Assembly: GCA_041499965.1 (NCBI GenBank)
Contig: JBGQLG010000043.1
Location: 1-31,816, forward strand
Length of the DNA: 31,816 nt
Direction: 5' to 3'
Source: AR5 sp041499965
Lineage (GTDB): Bacteria; Methylomirabilota; Methylomirabilia; Rokubacteriales; CSP1-6
Under the pieces are notes generated by a model that worked only from the letters and a program-made list of their open reading frames with translations, did not search any database and was not told where the DNA came from. Positions 10,001-19,700 of the stretch are shown here, one piece after another (position 1 is the first letter of the stretch; each line of letters begins with the position of its first letter). Position numbers and translations under genes: made by a program.

Positions 10001-10339
10001 CGCGAAGTCGACCGCATCCACCGAGACGCTGGCCGCTTCGAGGGCGAGGCGGTCCGCGCGCTCCTGCAGCAGGTGCTGGCCCCGGTCGGGAAGCGCCCGG
10101 CGCAGGCGCGAGAGTGTCTGGCGAAACGCCTGCCGGGCCTGCGCCTCGGGGGCGTCGCCCCAGAGCAACGCGGTGAGCTTTTCCCGCGAGTGCCAGCGGC
10201 CCGGCGGCAGGGCCAGATAGGCCAGGAGCGCCTGGGCTTTGCGGGCCGGTAACAGGAGCGGCTGGCTCTCGCCCAGGCTGACGGAGAATCCGCCCAGCAG
10301 TTCCAGACGAAGCAGCCTGGCCGCGGCGGTTGATCTCAA
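7067..10339 (-). CDS. AfsR/SARP-type regulator: winged-helix + BTAD + AAA ATPase + TPR
   Basis: This 1,090-residue regulator begins with a winged-helix DNA-binding segment (about 11-100; RKAQALLAYLAL, then HSREKLTALLW and QTLSRLRRAL). A bacterial transcriptional activation domain follows (about 105-250; YRGDLLDGF through GAEPEEETRQLYREIL). An AAA ATPase starts at MIGREPERERL (278) with Walker A GEAGIGKS (307-314) and Walker B VVVIEDLHWAD (417-427). The rest, from about 620, is helical with TPR-like repeats. There is no C-terminal LuxR helix-turn-helix. The start is a TTG at 10339, preceded in frame by a TAG five codons upstream, so it is the earliest possible start; its ribosome site is weak. 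The gene is divergent from the small gene and giant rhs-like gene at 10469-22575 and is the obvious candidate to control them (inference). Confidence 0.9.
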   Translation of the reverse strand: MRSTAAARLLRLELLGGFSVSLGESQPLLLPARKAQALLAYLALPPGRWHSREKLTALLWGDAPEAQARQAFRQTLSRLRRALPDRGQHLLQERADRLALEAASVSVDAVDFASAVAAGSPADLERATRLYRGDLLDGFTLDEAPFEEWRLVERERLHELALEALTKLLREHLGTGRVDAAIQVALRILALDPLQEAVHRSLMRLLLRQGRRAMALQQYQTCVVSLQRELGAEPEEETRQLYREILRASRPALDPPAAPMSAASRGAIAATRAVETPMIGREPERERLRGAVQRMLETGGHVALITGEAGIGKSRLIQDFAASEAVRTFRLSFGRCHETEQTLPFRPWIEALRGEGAALEGSLRDRLAAATCTQLAALFPELLASTDQAPSAGAVPALLFEPLLELIGALAAEQPAVVVIEDLHWADTMSARFLAFLGRRIHRWPVLMVGSTRPEELIDAPELAQALKELRDDGRLDEVALAPLSEPQGRALARALRSSSRFGRDWDRLEGEIWATSEGNPFVIVESTRSLLQEPAGAWTRGAGMGRRVQDFVAARLERLGELPRHCVAVAAAIGRDFAFPLLAHAAHLGERETADIVEQLVRRRILDAVGDRLDFCHDWIRRVAYDRLLPARRALLHSAIGEALEALHRERLDDVADQLGGHYSKAGDFRRAIPHLMRFGQLAGHRYALDDADRVLGQAMVAVDQLPAPERDRCRLEVALQRAFVLSTLGRQREVLELLEAHADVLERVPDAALASEYWFRLGLTRFFLGQGAEAQRAAERALDLGERAGEPEAVGKALHVLSLQAYETGRPAEGIAHATRAIGLLDRPPAQTWLGLVYYDLAINHLVAGDLEAALTAADRVEAIGRTAHLPRLLAFAAFISAWVHVLRGTPERAVVIAREALAISRDPLVAGLISGFLGQAYLEQGDAETAQTILEEVVDKLASSPMRHAQIRNMVPLAEAYLTAKDPTRARETATRALGSARVDGMPLNVGLAQRTLGRISLVGGELEAAGRHLAEALETLTRCGAAFEAARARVDLAAVEAARQNTAAAGEHLAAAIATFEAANAPRRAAAARDLARSLGIRLDET

Positions 10340-10374
10340 GGTCGGAAAACTCTAGCACCCGTTCGAGGCCAGGA

Positions 10375-10429
10375 ACAGCCACCGCCCGCGTGCGAAAGAG
10401 TTGCGCGGACGGCGCCCACGGGCGGCTGT
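10375..10429. promoter_or_regulatory. Interrupted inverted repeat between the divergent regulator and giant gene
   Basis: The left arm ACAGCC (10375-10380) plus GCCCG (10384-10388), with a three-base bulge, pairs with the right arm CGGGCGGCTGT (10419-10429): 11 paired bases around a 30-base centre. It sits in the 129-bp gap between the TTG of the BTAD regulator (10339) and the ATG of the 64-codon gene (10469). It may be an operator shared by both promoters or a leader hairpin. No clear -10/-35 pair is visible here. Confidence 0.35.
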
Positions 10430-10468
10430 CACGGCGCAGTCACACCCCCTGGTCCACCCTGGCCGCCG

Positions 10469-10663
10469 ATGGATACCGAGCCCGATCTGCGGCGGCCGCA
10501 CACGTTCGTGATCCGCGTCGCTCCGCACCGCGGCGGCGAGCTGGCGGGATTGATCCACGACGTCCGCACGGGCGAGAAGCGCCGCTTCTCCGGCGTGGCT
10601 GACCTGGGCGCGGCACTCCGGGGCATGGTCGAGGGCACCACCACCGACAAGGAGACATCATGA
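10469..10663 (+). CDS. Small conserved-looking protein, translationally coupled to the giant Rhs gene
   Basis: A 64-residue, charged, soluble peptide with no signal sequence. Its stop TGA (10661-10663) overlaps the ATG of the next gene (10660) as ATGA, the classic coupling arrangement. The body (HTFVIRVAPHRGGELAGLIH, then VRTGEKRRFSGVADLGAAL) has alternating beta-strand-like stretches and a closing helix. It faintly resembles short proteins with a motif like HSFVVR, TGERR and FxDLxxL, but I cannot name a family. There is no strong ribosome site before the ATG at 10469. It could be a chaperone or regulator for the giant product, or simply a coupling leader. The reading frame is real in the sense that its position is constrained, but its function is unknown. 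Confidence 0.6.
   Translation: MDTEPDLRRPHTFVIRVAPHRGGELAGLIHDVRTGEKRRFSGVADLGAALRGMVEGTTTDKETS
10649..10659 (+). promoter_or_regulatory. Ribosome binding site of the giant gene
   Basis: AAGGAG at 10649-10654 lies five bases before the ATG at 10660, inside the end of the 64-codon gene. It is one of the strongest Shine-Dalgarno matches in the window and fixes the start of the giant gene just ahead of its signal peptide. Confidence 0.8.
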
Positions 10664-10734
10664 CGATCGTCCCTCGCCTCGCCCTCGTCGCCGTCACGCT
10701 CCTGCTGACGCTGATGACCGGCCGCGCCGAGGCG
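10660..10734 (+). other. Sec signal peptide of the giant protein
   Basis: The first 25 codons give a basic residue (Arg6), a long Leu/Val/Thr hydrophobic core and a cleavage site RAEA before HDQP. There is no lipobox Cys, so cleavage by signal peptidase I is expected. Confidence 0.85.
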
Positions 10735-13700
10735 CACGATCAGCCGACGATCGGCGGCTACACGCTCGTCGAGACGAAGACGACGGCCAGCTATCGCTAC
10801 CTGACCTTTCGCGCTCAGCTCACCAATCACCTGCCCGTCGCGATCACCGGCGTCTGGGCCACGCTGAGCTGTCGGACGCCGGCCAGCGAGGTCAGCGACG
10901 GCACGCTCAGCTTCCCCGACGCCGAGCCGCACTCGACCGTGACCAGCCTGGACACCTTCACGCTCCGCCTGCCCCGGTCGCTGTCCTTCAATCCCGCGCA
11001 TCTCGACTGGACGATCCGGTACAAGACGCGCAACGGCGTCGCCGTGGCCGACGCCGGGCCCGACCAGACCGTGACGCGGGGGGCGCGCGTCGATCTGGAC
11101 GGCAGCGGATCGAGCGACCCCGAGGGCCAGCCGCTATCGTTCACCTGGAAGTTCGTCTCCAGGCCGGCCATGAGCTATGCGGTGTTGTCCAGCGCGACGG
11201 CCGTCCGGCCCAAGTTCGTCGCCGACCGCGACGGCGTCTACGTGGTCGAGCTCGTCGTCAGCGACGGCAAGAACAAGAGCGCGCCCGACCGCGTGCAGGT
11301 CTCGACGGGAGCCGGGAACACCCGCCCGGTGGCCGGCGCCGGCGGCGACCAGACGGTCGTCGTGGGCACCGTCGTTCAGCTCGACGGCAGCGCCTCGACC
11401 GATGCCGACGGCGACGCGCTGACCTTCCGCTGGCGATTCATCACCCTCCCGCCCCAGAGCGGCGTGGTGCTCTCCAATCCGGCGGCCGTGCGTCCGACGT
11501 TTCAGGTCGATCGTCGAGGGACGTACGTGGCGGAGCTGGTCGTCAACGACGGCCGTCTGGACAGCGTGGCCGACACGGTACAGATCTCGACGCTGAACTC
11601 GCGACCGGTGGCCGTCGCCGGCGCCGATCAGACCGTCGACCGCGGCGACACCGTCGCGCTCGATGGCCGCGCGTCCGCCGACGTCGACGGCGATTCCCTG
11701 ACGTTCGCCTGGGCCTTCGTCGAGCGCCCCACCGGCAGCCAGGCCACGCTGACGGACCCGGCCGCCCCCACGCCGGCCTTCGTGGCCGATCTGCCGGGCC
11801 GCTACGTCGTCCAGCTCGTCGTCAACGACGGGCTGGTGGACAGCGTCCCCGACACCGTGCAGATCGACACGCGCAACTCGCGACCGGTCGCCGTCGCCGG
11901 CCCGGACCAGAGCATCGCCACCGGCGCCACGGTGAAGCTCGACGGCCGGGCCTCCGCCGACGCCGACGGCGACGTGCTGACGTTCCGCTGGTCGTTCACC
12001 GCCCGGCCCGACGGCAGCGCCGCGGCCTTCGACGACCCGACCGCCGCTGCGCCCGCGTTCGTCGCCGACGTCGCCGGCACCTACGTCGCGCAGCTCATCG
12101 TCAACGACGGAACCGAGGACGGCCTGGCCGACACCGTCGTCGTGACGACGGCGGCGGTCAACGGTCCGCCCGTCGCCGACGCCGGCCCCGACCAGACCGC
12201 CGCCACCGGCGCGACGGTCCGCCTCGACGGCAGCGCGTCGTTCGACCCGGACGGCCCCACGCCGCCCACGTTTGCCTGGACGCTCTCGCGTCCCGACGGG
12301 AGCACGGCCGTGCTCTCCAACGCGACCATCGCCAGGCCGACGTTCGTCGCGGATCGCGCGGGCCCGTACGTCGCCCAGCTCGTCGTCAGCGACGGCGCGC
12401 TCTCGAGCCAGGCCGACAGCGTCACAATCACGGTGCAGGACGGCGCCGACCTGCGCATCGCGTTCGCCGGCCCGCCGACCACGCCGCCGGTGGGCGGCAG
12501 CGTCTCGCTCGTGGTCGAGGTCGTCAACGATGGCCCGGCGAGCGCCAGCGGCGTGAGTGCGCGCTTCCAGGTCCCGGCCGGCTACGCCGTGGCCTCGACC
12601 GCAACGACCGGCAGCGCCGGCACCGGCGGCACCTACGACGGCACGACCGGTACCTGGACGATCGGCTCCGTCGCCGCCGCCGGGCTGGCGCGACTCACCG
12701 TCGCCGCCACGGTGAAGGCCGCCGGCCCGTACGATCTGACGGCCGCGATCACCGCGAGCAGCCCGACCGATCCCAACCTCGCCAACAACACGGCGAGCGT
12801 GCTCGTCGTGCCGAATCCCAACGCCGACCTGCGCATCGCGTTCTCGGACGTGCCGACCACGCCGGCCGTGGGCGCGGGCGTGACGTTCGCGGTCGAGGTC
12901 GTCAACGACGGCCCCGCTAGCACCACGGGCGTCGCGGCACGGTTCCAGCCGCCGGCGGGCTACACCGTCACCGGTGCCACCACCACGGCGAGCTTCGGAA
13001 GCGGCGGCACGTACGACAACGCCACGGGCAACTGGGTGATCGGCTCCATGCCCGCCGCCGGCCTGGCCCGCCTCGCCGTGTCGGCCACGGTCAACGCGAC
13101 CGGCCCCTACGACGTGACGGCCACGATCACGGCAAGCGGGCAGCCCGATCCCAACCCCGCCAACAACACCGCGACGGCGAGCGTGGTGCCGAGCGGCGGC
13201 GCGGCCGACCTCAGGATCTTCTTCTTCGACCCGCCGGTCGCCCCGCCGATCGGAGCGACGGCCAGCTTCTTCGTCGAGGTCGACAACGGCGGGCCCACCG
13301 CCGCGAGCGGCATCACCGCGCTCTTCAAGATCCCGGCCGGCTATGCACAGGTCAACGGCGGTCCGCAGGTCGGCACCTACGACGTCGCCACCGGTCTCTG
13401 GACCATCGGGGCCATGCCGAGCGGCGGCCTGGCGCGCCTGATCCTGTCCGCCGTCGTGCAGCCGACCGGCCCGTACGACCTCACGGCGACGATCACCGGC
13501 AGCAGCCAGCCCGACCCCAACCCCGCGAACAACACGGTGACCGCCGTGGTCACGCCGAACCGGAACGCCGACCTCACCATCTCGTTCTTCGATCCGCCGA
13601 GCGGGACGCGGTCGCCGGGCTCGGTGGTGAGCCTGTTCGTCGAGGTGAGGAGCGCTGGCCCGTCCAGCACCACCGGCGTGCGGGTGAGCTTCCCGATCCC

Positions 13701-16700
13701 CGCGGGCTACGCGATCCTCAATGGCGGCCCCCAGGTCGGCACTTACGACGGCACGACCGGCGAGTGGATCATCGGGGCCATGCCGTCCAGCGGTCTGGCG
13801 CGACTCATCCTCGGCGCGACGGTCAACGCGACCGGATCGACCGCGCTGACGGCCACCATCACGGGCAGCGACCAGCCCGATCCGAATCCGGCGAACAACA
13901 CGGTGAGCGTGTCGCCGATCAATCGCCCGCCCGTGGCGGGCATAGGCCCCGACCAGACGGCGAGCACGAACACGACCGTGACGCTGGACGGCCGTGGCTC
14001 CGGGGACGCCGAGGGTGACGCGCTCACGTTCCAGTGGACGTTCGTCCTACGGCCGGTGAACAGCACGGCCACGCTAGTGGGCGCGAACACCTCCACGCCG
14101 TCGTTCATCCCCGATCAGGGAGGCACGTACCGGGTTCAGCTCGTCGTGACGGACGTCCACGGCTCCGCCAGCGCAGCGACGACGACGACGATCGTCGCCT
14201 CCGTCGGCAATCACGCGCCGACCATCCGGTCGGTGCCGCCCACGGCCGCGACCGCCGGCCAGCCATATCGCTACGCCGTCGACGCCGCCGACCCGGATGT
14301 CGGCGACGTGCTGACCTTCGTCCTGCCCACAGCGCCCGCCGGCATGACGATCACGCCGGCGACCGGCGCGATCCAATGGACGCCGAGCGAGGCCCAGGGT
14401 GGTCCGCAGGCCGTCGTCGTACGCGTGCAGGAGCAGACCGGACTGTTCGCGACGCAGGCCTTCGAGATCCAGGTGTCTTCGGCGGCGAACCAGGCACCGG
14501 TGGCCGTGGACGACGCCTACGAGGCCCGCCTCGGCGAGGCCCTCGGCGTCGCCGCGCCGGGCGTGCTCGCCAACGACACCGATGCCAACGGCGGCCCGCT
14601 GGCGGCCGTGCTGATGACCCAGCCGACCAACGGCGCGCTGAGCTTCAATGCGGACGGGTCGTTCACCTACGCGCCGCACACCTTGCAGGCGGGGGAGCTC
14701 GTCCTCGCGGAGAACGTCAACCTCGCCGCCCGCCTGTCGGGCGTCATCGTGAACGCCAGCGGCTTCTTCCCCGGCCGGTCGCCGGCGCTGGTCATCGACG
14801 AAAATCTCTCCACGTCGTGGATCTCAGGCCGCGGCGACAACCCCGTGTTCCTCGAAGTCGTCTTCCCGCTGGACGTCACCGTGACGCAAGTGCAGCTCTT
14901 CGGTCACCGCGACCCCAATCTGCAGAACTCAAAGATCACCGCGGGGATCTTCCAGGTGTTCGCGGGTGACGGCACCGAGCTCCACAACACCGGCGCGGTC
15001 GAGCTCCCGGCCCCCAACCGGGACGCGATGCTGATCCTTCCGGGCCTCACCGGCGTCCGGCGCGTCCGCTTCACGGCGACCGCGGGCGACAGCGATCTCG
15101 GGTTCGTCGGTTTTGCCGAGCTGAAGGTGATCGGCTCCGCGCTCATCCGCCGCGAGCTGGTGCTCGAGCCCAACCTCGTCCAGCTCGTGCCGACCGCGGT
15201 CCAGGCGAGCAGCTTCATTGCCCCGAATACGCCCGAGAGCGTGCTGGACGACAACACCGATACAAACTGGTATGCGGGGTCGTTCGCCGCGGGCGAGTTC
15301 ATCGAGATCACCTTCCCGCTCGACGTGACGGTGACCGGGCTGGAGACGCGGACCCCCTCGGCCCGACCCGACGGCTTTGGCAGCTCCGATCCAATCCTCT
15401 GCCGAGGGACCTTTCAACTCTTCGACGCGAGCGACACCGTGCGGTTCGATACCGGCGTGGTCGACACGCCGGTCAACGATCGTGGCACCGGCGCCGCACT
15501 CTTCACCCTGCCGATTCCGACGACCACCGGGGTGCGACGCTTGCGGTACACCGTCTCCTCGTGCGCGGGCAGCTCGTTCCCGGCTGGGTTTTCCGAGCTG
15601 CGCGTCCTTGGCGCCGCGCCGCTGACGACGCCGGCCTTCCAGGTGGCCAAGAAGTTCCAGGTGCTGCTCGGCCGCGAGGTGCACTCCACCCCGATCGTGA
15701 TCAACCTCACGGACGACAACGGCGACGGCCGGATCGACGCCCACGACATCCCCGACATCGTGGTGCCGGTGGAGAGCCTCACCAACCAGCTCACCGGCGA
15801 GATCAAGGTGCTCAGCGGCGACGACGGGCGTGAGCTGTTCACCGCCGGCGCGCCGGGAATGGTCTCGCCGTGGTCGGAGCTCGCCGCGGGCGACCTCGAC
15901 GGTCAGGGGTTCCCGACGATCGTCGCGGTGCACAGCGACGGCAACCACCTGATCGCCTTCGATCACACGGGCGCGGTCAAGTGGCTCAGCGACCCCAATC
16001 CAATGCCCCGCTTCGCGATCGGCGAGTCCTTCCTCATCGGCGGCGCCGTCTCGATCGCCAACCTCGACGGCGGGCCCCGGCCCCACATCATCGTCGGCGC
16101 CTCGGTCTTCGACGCCGACGGCCGGCTGCTGGGCGACGGGCGCACGCTCGGCGGCACCACGGGTGGCATCGGGCTGCGCTCGGCCATCTCCGCGGTCGCG
16201 GACATCGACCTCGACGGCACGCCCGAGCTGGTCGCCGGGCCCACCGCCTACCGTCTCGTCAACGGCCAGCTGACGAAGGTCTGGCAGCGAACCGACCGCG
16301 CCGATGGCTACGTGGCCATCGCGAACTTTGACGACGATCCTCGGGCCGAGATCGTGGTGGTGGCCAACGGCTTCGTCTACATGCTGCACCACGACGGCAC
16401 CGACGCCGAGGTCTGGAACCCGCCGTCGCACGCTCCGGTGGCCATCCCGGGTGGCGGCCAGGGCGGCGCCCCGCTCATCGTGGACGTGGACGGCGACGGC
16501 ATCCCCGAGATCGGCGTGGCCGGCGCCAGCCACTACGTGCTGTTCAACCGCGACGGCAGCGTGCGCTGGAAGGCCGCCATCAGCGACCGCTCGTCCAACT
16601 CGACGGGCGCGGTCGCCTTCGACCTGGACGGCGACGGTCAGGTCGAGATCATCTACCGCGACGAGCGATTCCTGCGCATCTTCCGCGGGGCGGACGGCGT

Positions 16701-19700
16701 GCTCCTGGCCAAGGTGCCGGTGCAATCCTCGACGTGGGCCGAGCAGCCGGTGGTCGTCGACGTCGACAACGACGGCCACGCCGACATCGTCGTCACCTCC
16801 GATCTCTTCACCGGGGCGACCGGCGATACGGGCGTGCTCGTCTTCCAGGACGTCGCCAACAAGTGGACGCGGACCCGCCGGATCTGGAACCAGCACAGCT
16901 ACCACGTCACCAACGTGAACGAGGACGGCACGGTCCCCGCGGTCGAGACGCCGCACTGGCTCGTGCCCGGACTCGACGCCTTCCGCACGAACGCCTTCGT
17001 GCCCGGCGAGTCCGCCGACGCCAGCGACAGCTTCACCTACGTCGCGACGGACGGCATCCTCGACTCCAACGTGGCGACCGTGCGCCTCGCCGTCCGCACG
17101 CCGAACAGCGCACCGCGGTTCACCTCGTCGCCGATCACCAGCGCGGCCACGGGTGTGCCGTACACCTACGCCGCCCGAGCCTCCGATCCCGACGCCGGCG
17201 ACGTGCTGACGTTCTCACTGCCAGCGGCGCCCGCGGGCATGACGATCGAGCCCGCCAGCGGCCTCGTGCGGTGGACGCCGGCCGCCGCGCAGCTCGGCGG
17301 CCAGGCGGTCGTCGTCAAGGTGCAGGACGCGCACGGCCTCTTCGCGCTGCAGAGCTACACGGCGCAGGTCGCCGCCCCGGTGACCGTGCCGAACGTCGTC
17401 GGCCAGGCCCAGACGACGGCGCAAACGGCGATCACGTCGGCCGCGCTGTCCGTCGGCTCCGTCGCCACCCACACCAGCGCCACCGTCACGGCGGGCGCGG
17501 TCATCAGCCAGAATCCCGCCGCCGGCACGCTGGCGGCGCGCGGGGCGCCGGTGAGCCTGGTGGTCTCGCTCGGTGCGCCGCCGGTCGGGGCCATCCCTGA
17601 CGTCGTCGGCCAGGCGCAGGCCGGCGCCCAGGCCGACATCGCGGCGGCCGGCTTCGTGGTCGGCCAGCTCACCGGCCTGAACACCGCCGTCGTGCCGCTG
17701 GGCGTGGTACTGAGCCAGAACCCGTCCGCCGGGACGCTGGCCGCTCCCGGCTCGGCCGTCAGCCTCGTGGTCTCGCTCGGGCCACCGCCGGGCGACATCG
17801 ACTTCGACCGCGATGGGTTCACCGGCAACCAGGGCGACTGCAACGACACCAACGCCGCGATCAACCCGAACGCCATCGACATCGCCGGGGACGGGATCGA
17901 TCAGAACTGCAACGGGCGCGATTCGATCGCCGGGGACACGACGTCACCGGCGGTGAGTATCGCCATCCCGGCTGATGACGCGATCATCACGCTGCCCACC
18001 GACATCGTCGGCACGGTGACGGACGCCAACCTCCTCCGCTATGCGATCGACCTGGCCCCGGTGGGGCGGGGTACCTTCGTGCGGATCGCGTCGGGCACGG
18101 CCCCGGCGACCGGCGGTGTGCTGGGCCGGCTGGACCCGACGCTCCTCGAGAACGGCCTGTACCGGCTCCGCCTCACGGCCGAGGACGTGAACGGGCAGCT
18201 CACCGTCCTCGATCGTGTGGTCCGGGTCCAGGGCCTGGCCAAGGTGGGACACGTCCGGCTCTCGTTCATCGACCTCTCGGTCCCGGTCGCCGGCATCCCC
18301 GTCACGGTCGTCCGGACGTACGACAGCCGTGTGAAGACGGCGGAAGACTTCGGCGTCGGCTGGACCCTGGACGTCAAGCGCGGCTTCTACCAGCACAATC
18401 GCACGCCCGGCGAGGCCTGGCAGATCCTGCCCAGCGGGTTCCCGGCGCTGCCCTGTCGCACGATCAGCGAGACGGCGGCCCATCTCACCGAGGTGAGGTT
18501 GTCGGACGATGAGGCGTACACCTTCGCGCTGACGCTCTCGAATCCCTTCGCCCTGGCCGGGGGATGCCAGGCCAACGCCGGTTTCCGCTTCATCGATGGA
18601 CCGCGCGGCGGCGCCACCCTCGAGATCCTCGACGGTACCGACGTGTTCTACCTCAATGGGGACAGCCAGATCGTCGACCAGAACACCTTCCTCGTGTACA
18701 ACCCCTCGAAGGTCCGGCTCACGACGGCTGACGGCCGCGTCTTCGACCTCGATCGCAACACCGGCATCACCCGGATCCAGGACACGAACGGCAACGCGCT
18801 CACCATCACCGACGCCGGGATCGTGCACTCGAGCGGCCCGAGCGTCGCGTTCGTGCGCGATCCGCTCGGCCGCATCACGCGCATGACGGACCCCGCCGGG
18901 CACACGCTGACCTATGCCTACGACCCGGACACCGGCGATCTCGTCGCCGTGACCGATCCGCTGGCCAACCGGACCACCTTCACGTACGACACCCGGCACA
19001 ACCTCCGGGAGATCCACGACCCGCTCGGTCGCCGGCCGCTCCGCGCGGAGTACGACGACGACGGCCGGCTGGTGGCCGTCACCGACGCCGCCGGCCAGCG
19101 CACCACCTTCGGCCACGATCTCGCGAGTCGCCAGGAGGTCGTCACGGATCGCCTGGGCCATAGCAGCGGCGTCGAGTACGATGCGCGAGGCAACGTGGTC
19201 CGTCGTACCGATCCGCTGGGCAATGTCACCACGGCCACCTACGATCCGCGCGACAATCCCCTGTCGATCACCGACCCGCTCGGCCACACCCAACGGTTCA
19301 CGTACGACGCCGCCGACAACGTGCTGACCGAGACCGACCCGCTTGCCCACCCCGTCACGTACACGTACAACAGCCGCAACCAGGAGCTGACCCGCACCGA
19401 TCCGCTCGGTGGCACGATCCGCCGGGCCTACGACGCCAAGGGCAACGTGGTCACGCTGACCGATGTGCTGGGCCATGCGACCGGGTACACGTACGACGAT
19501 CGCGGCAACCTCCTCACGACCGTCGATCCGCTCGGCACCACCAGCACCTTCGAGTACGACGCCAGCGGCCGTCAGCTCGGCGCCATTGATCCGCTCGGGC
19601 ACGTCACGACGTACGGCTACGACGCCAGTGGCAACCGCGCGAGCGAGACCAGGACGCGGACCACCGCCGGCGGGGCGATCGAGGTCGTGCGGACGACGTA

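Noticed and set aside
7937..10252. A 771-codon plus-strand open frame opposite the BTAD regulator
   Set aside because: The minus-strand product has clear winged-helix, BTAD and Walker motifs over this region; the plus frame is Arg/Gln/Leu-rich with none.
14929..16956. A 675-codon minus-strand open frame rich in Asp, His and Val
   Set aside because: It is the complement of the FG-GAP propeller; the Asp/His pattern comes from the calcium-loop codons read backwards.
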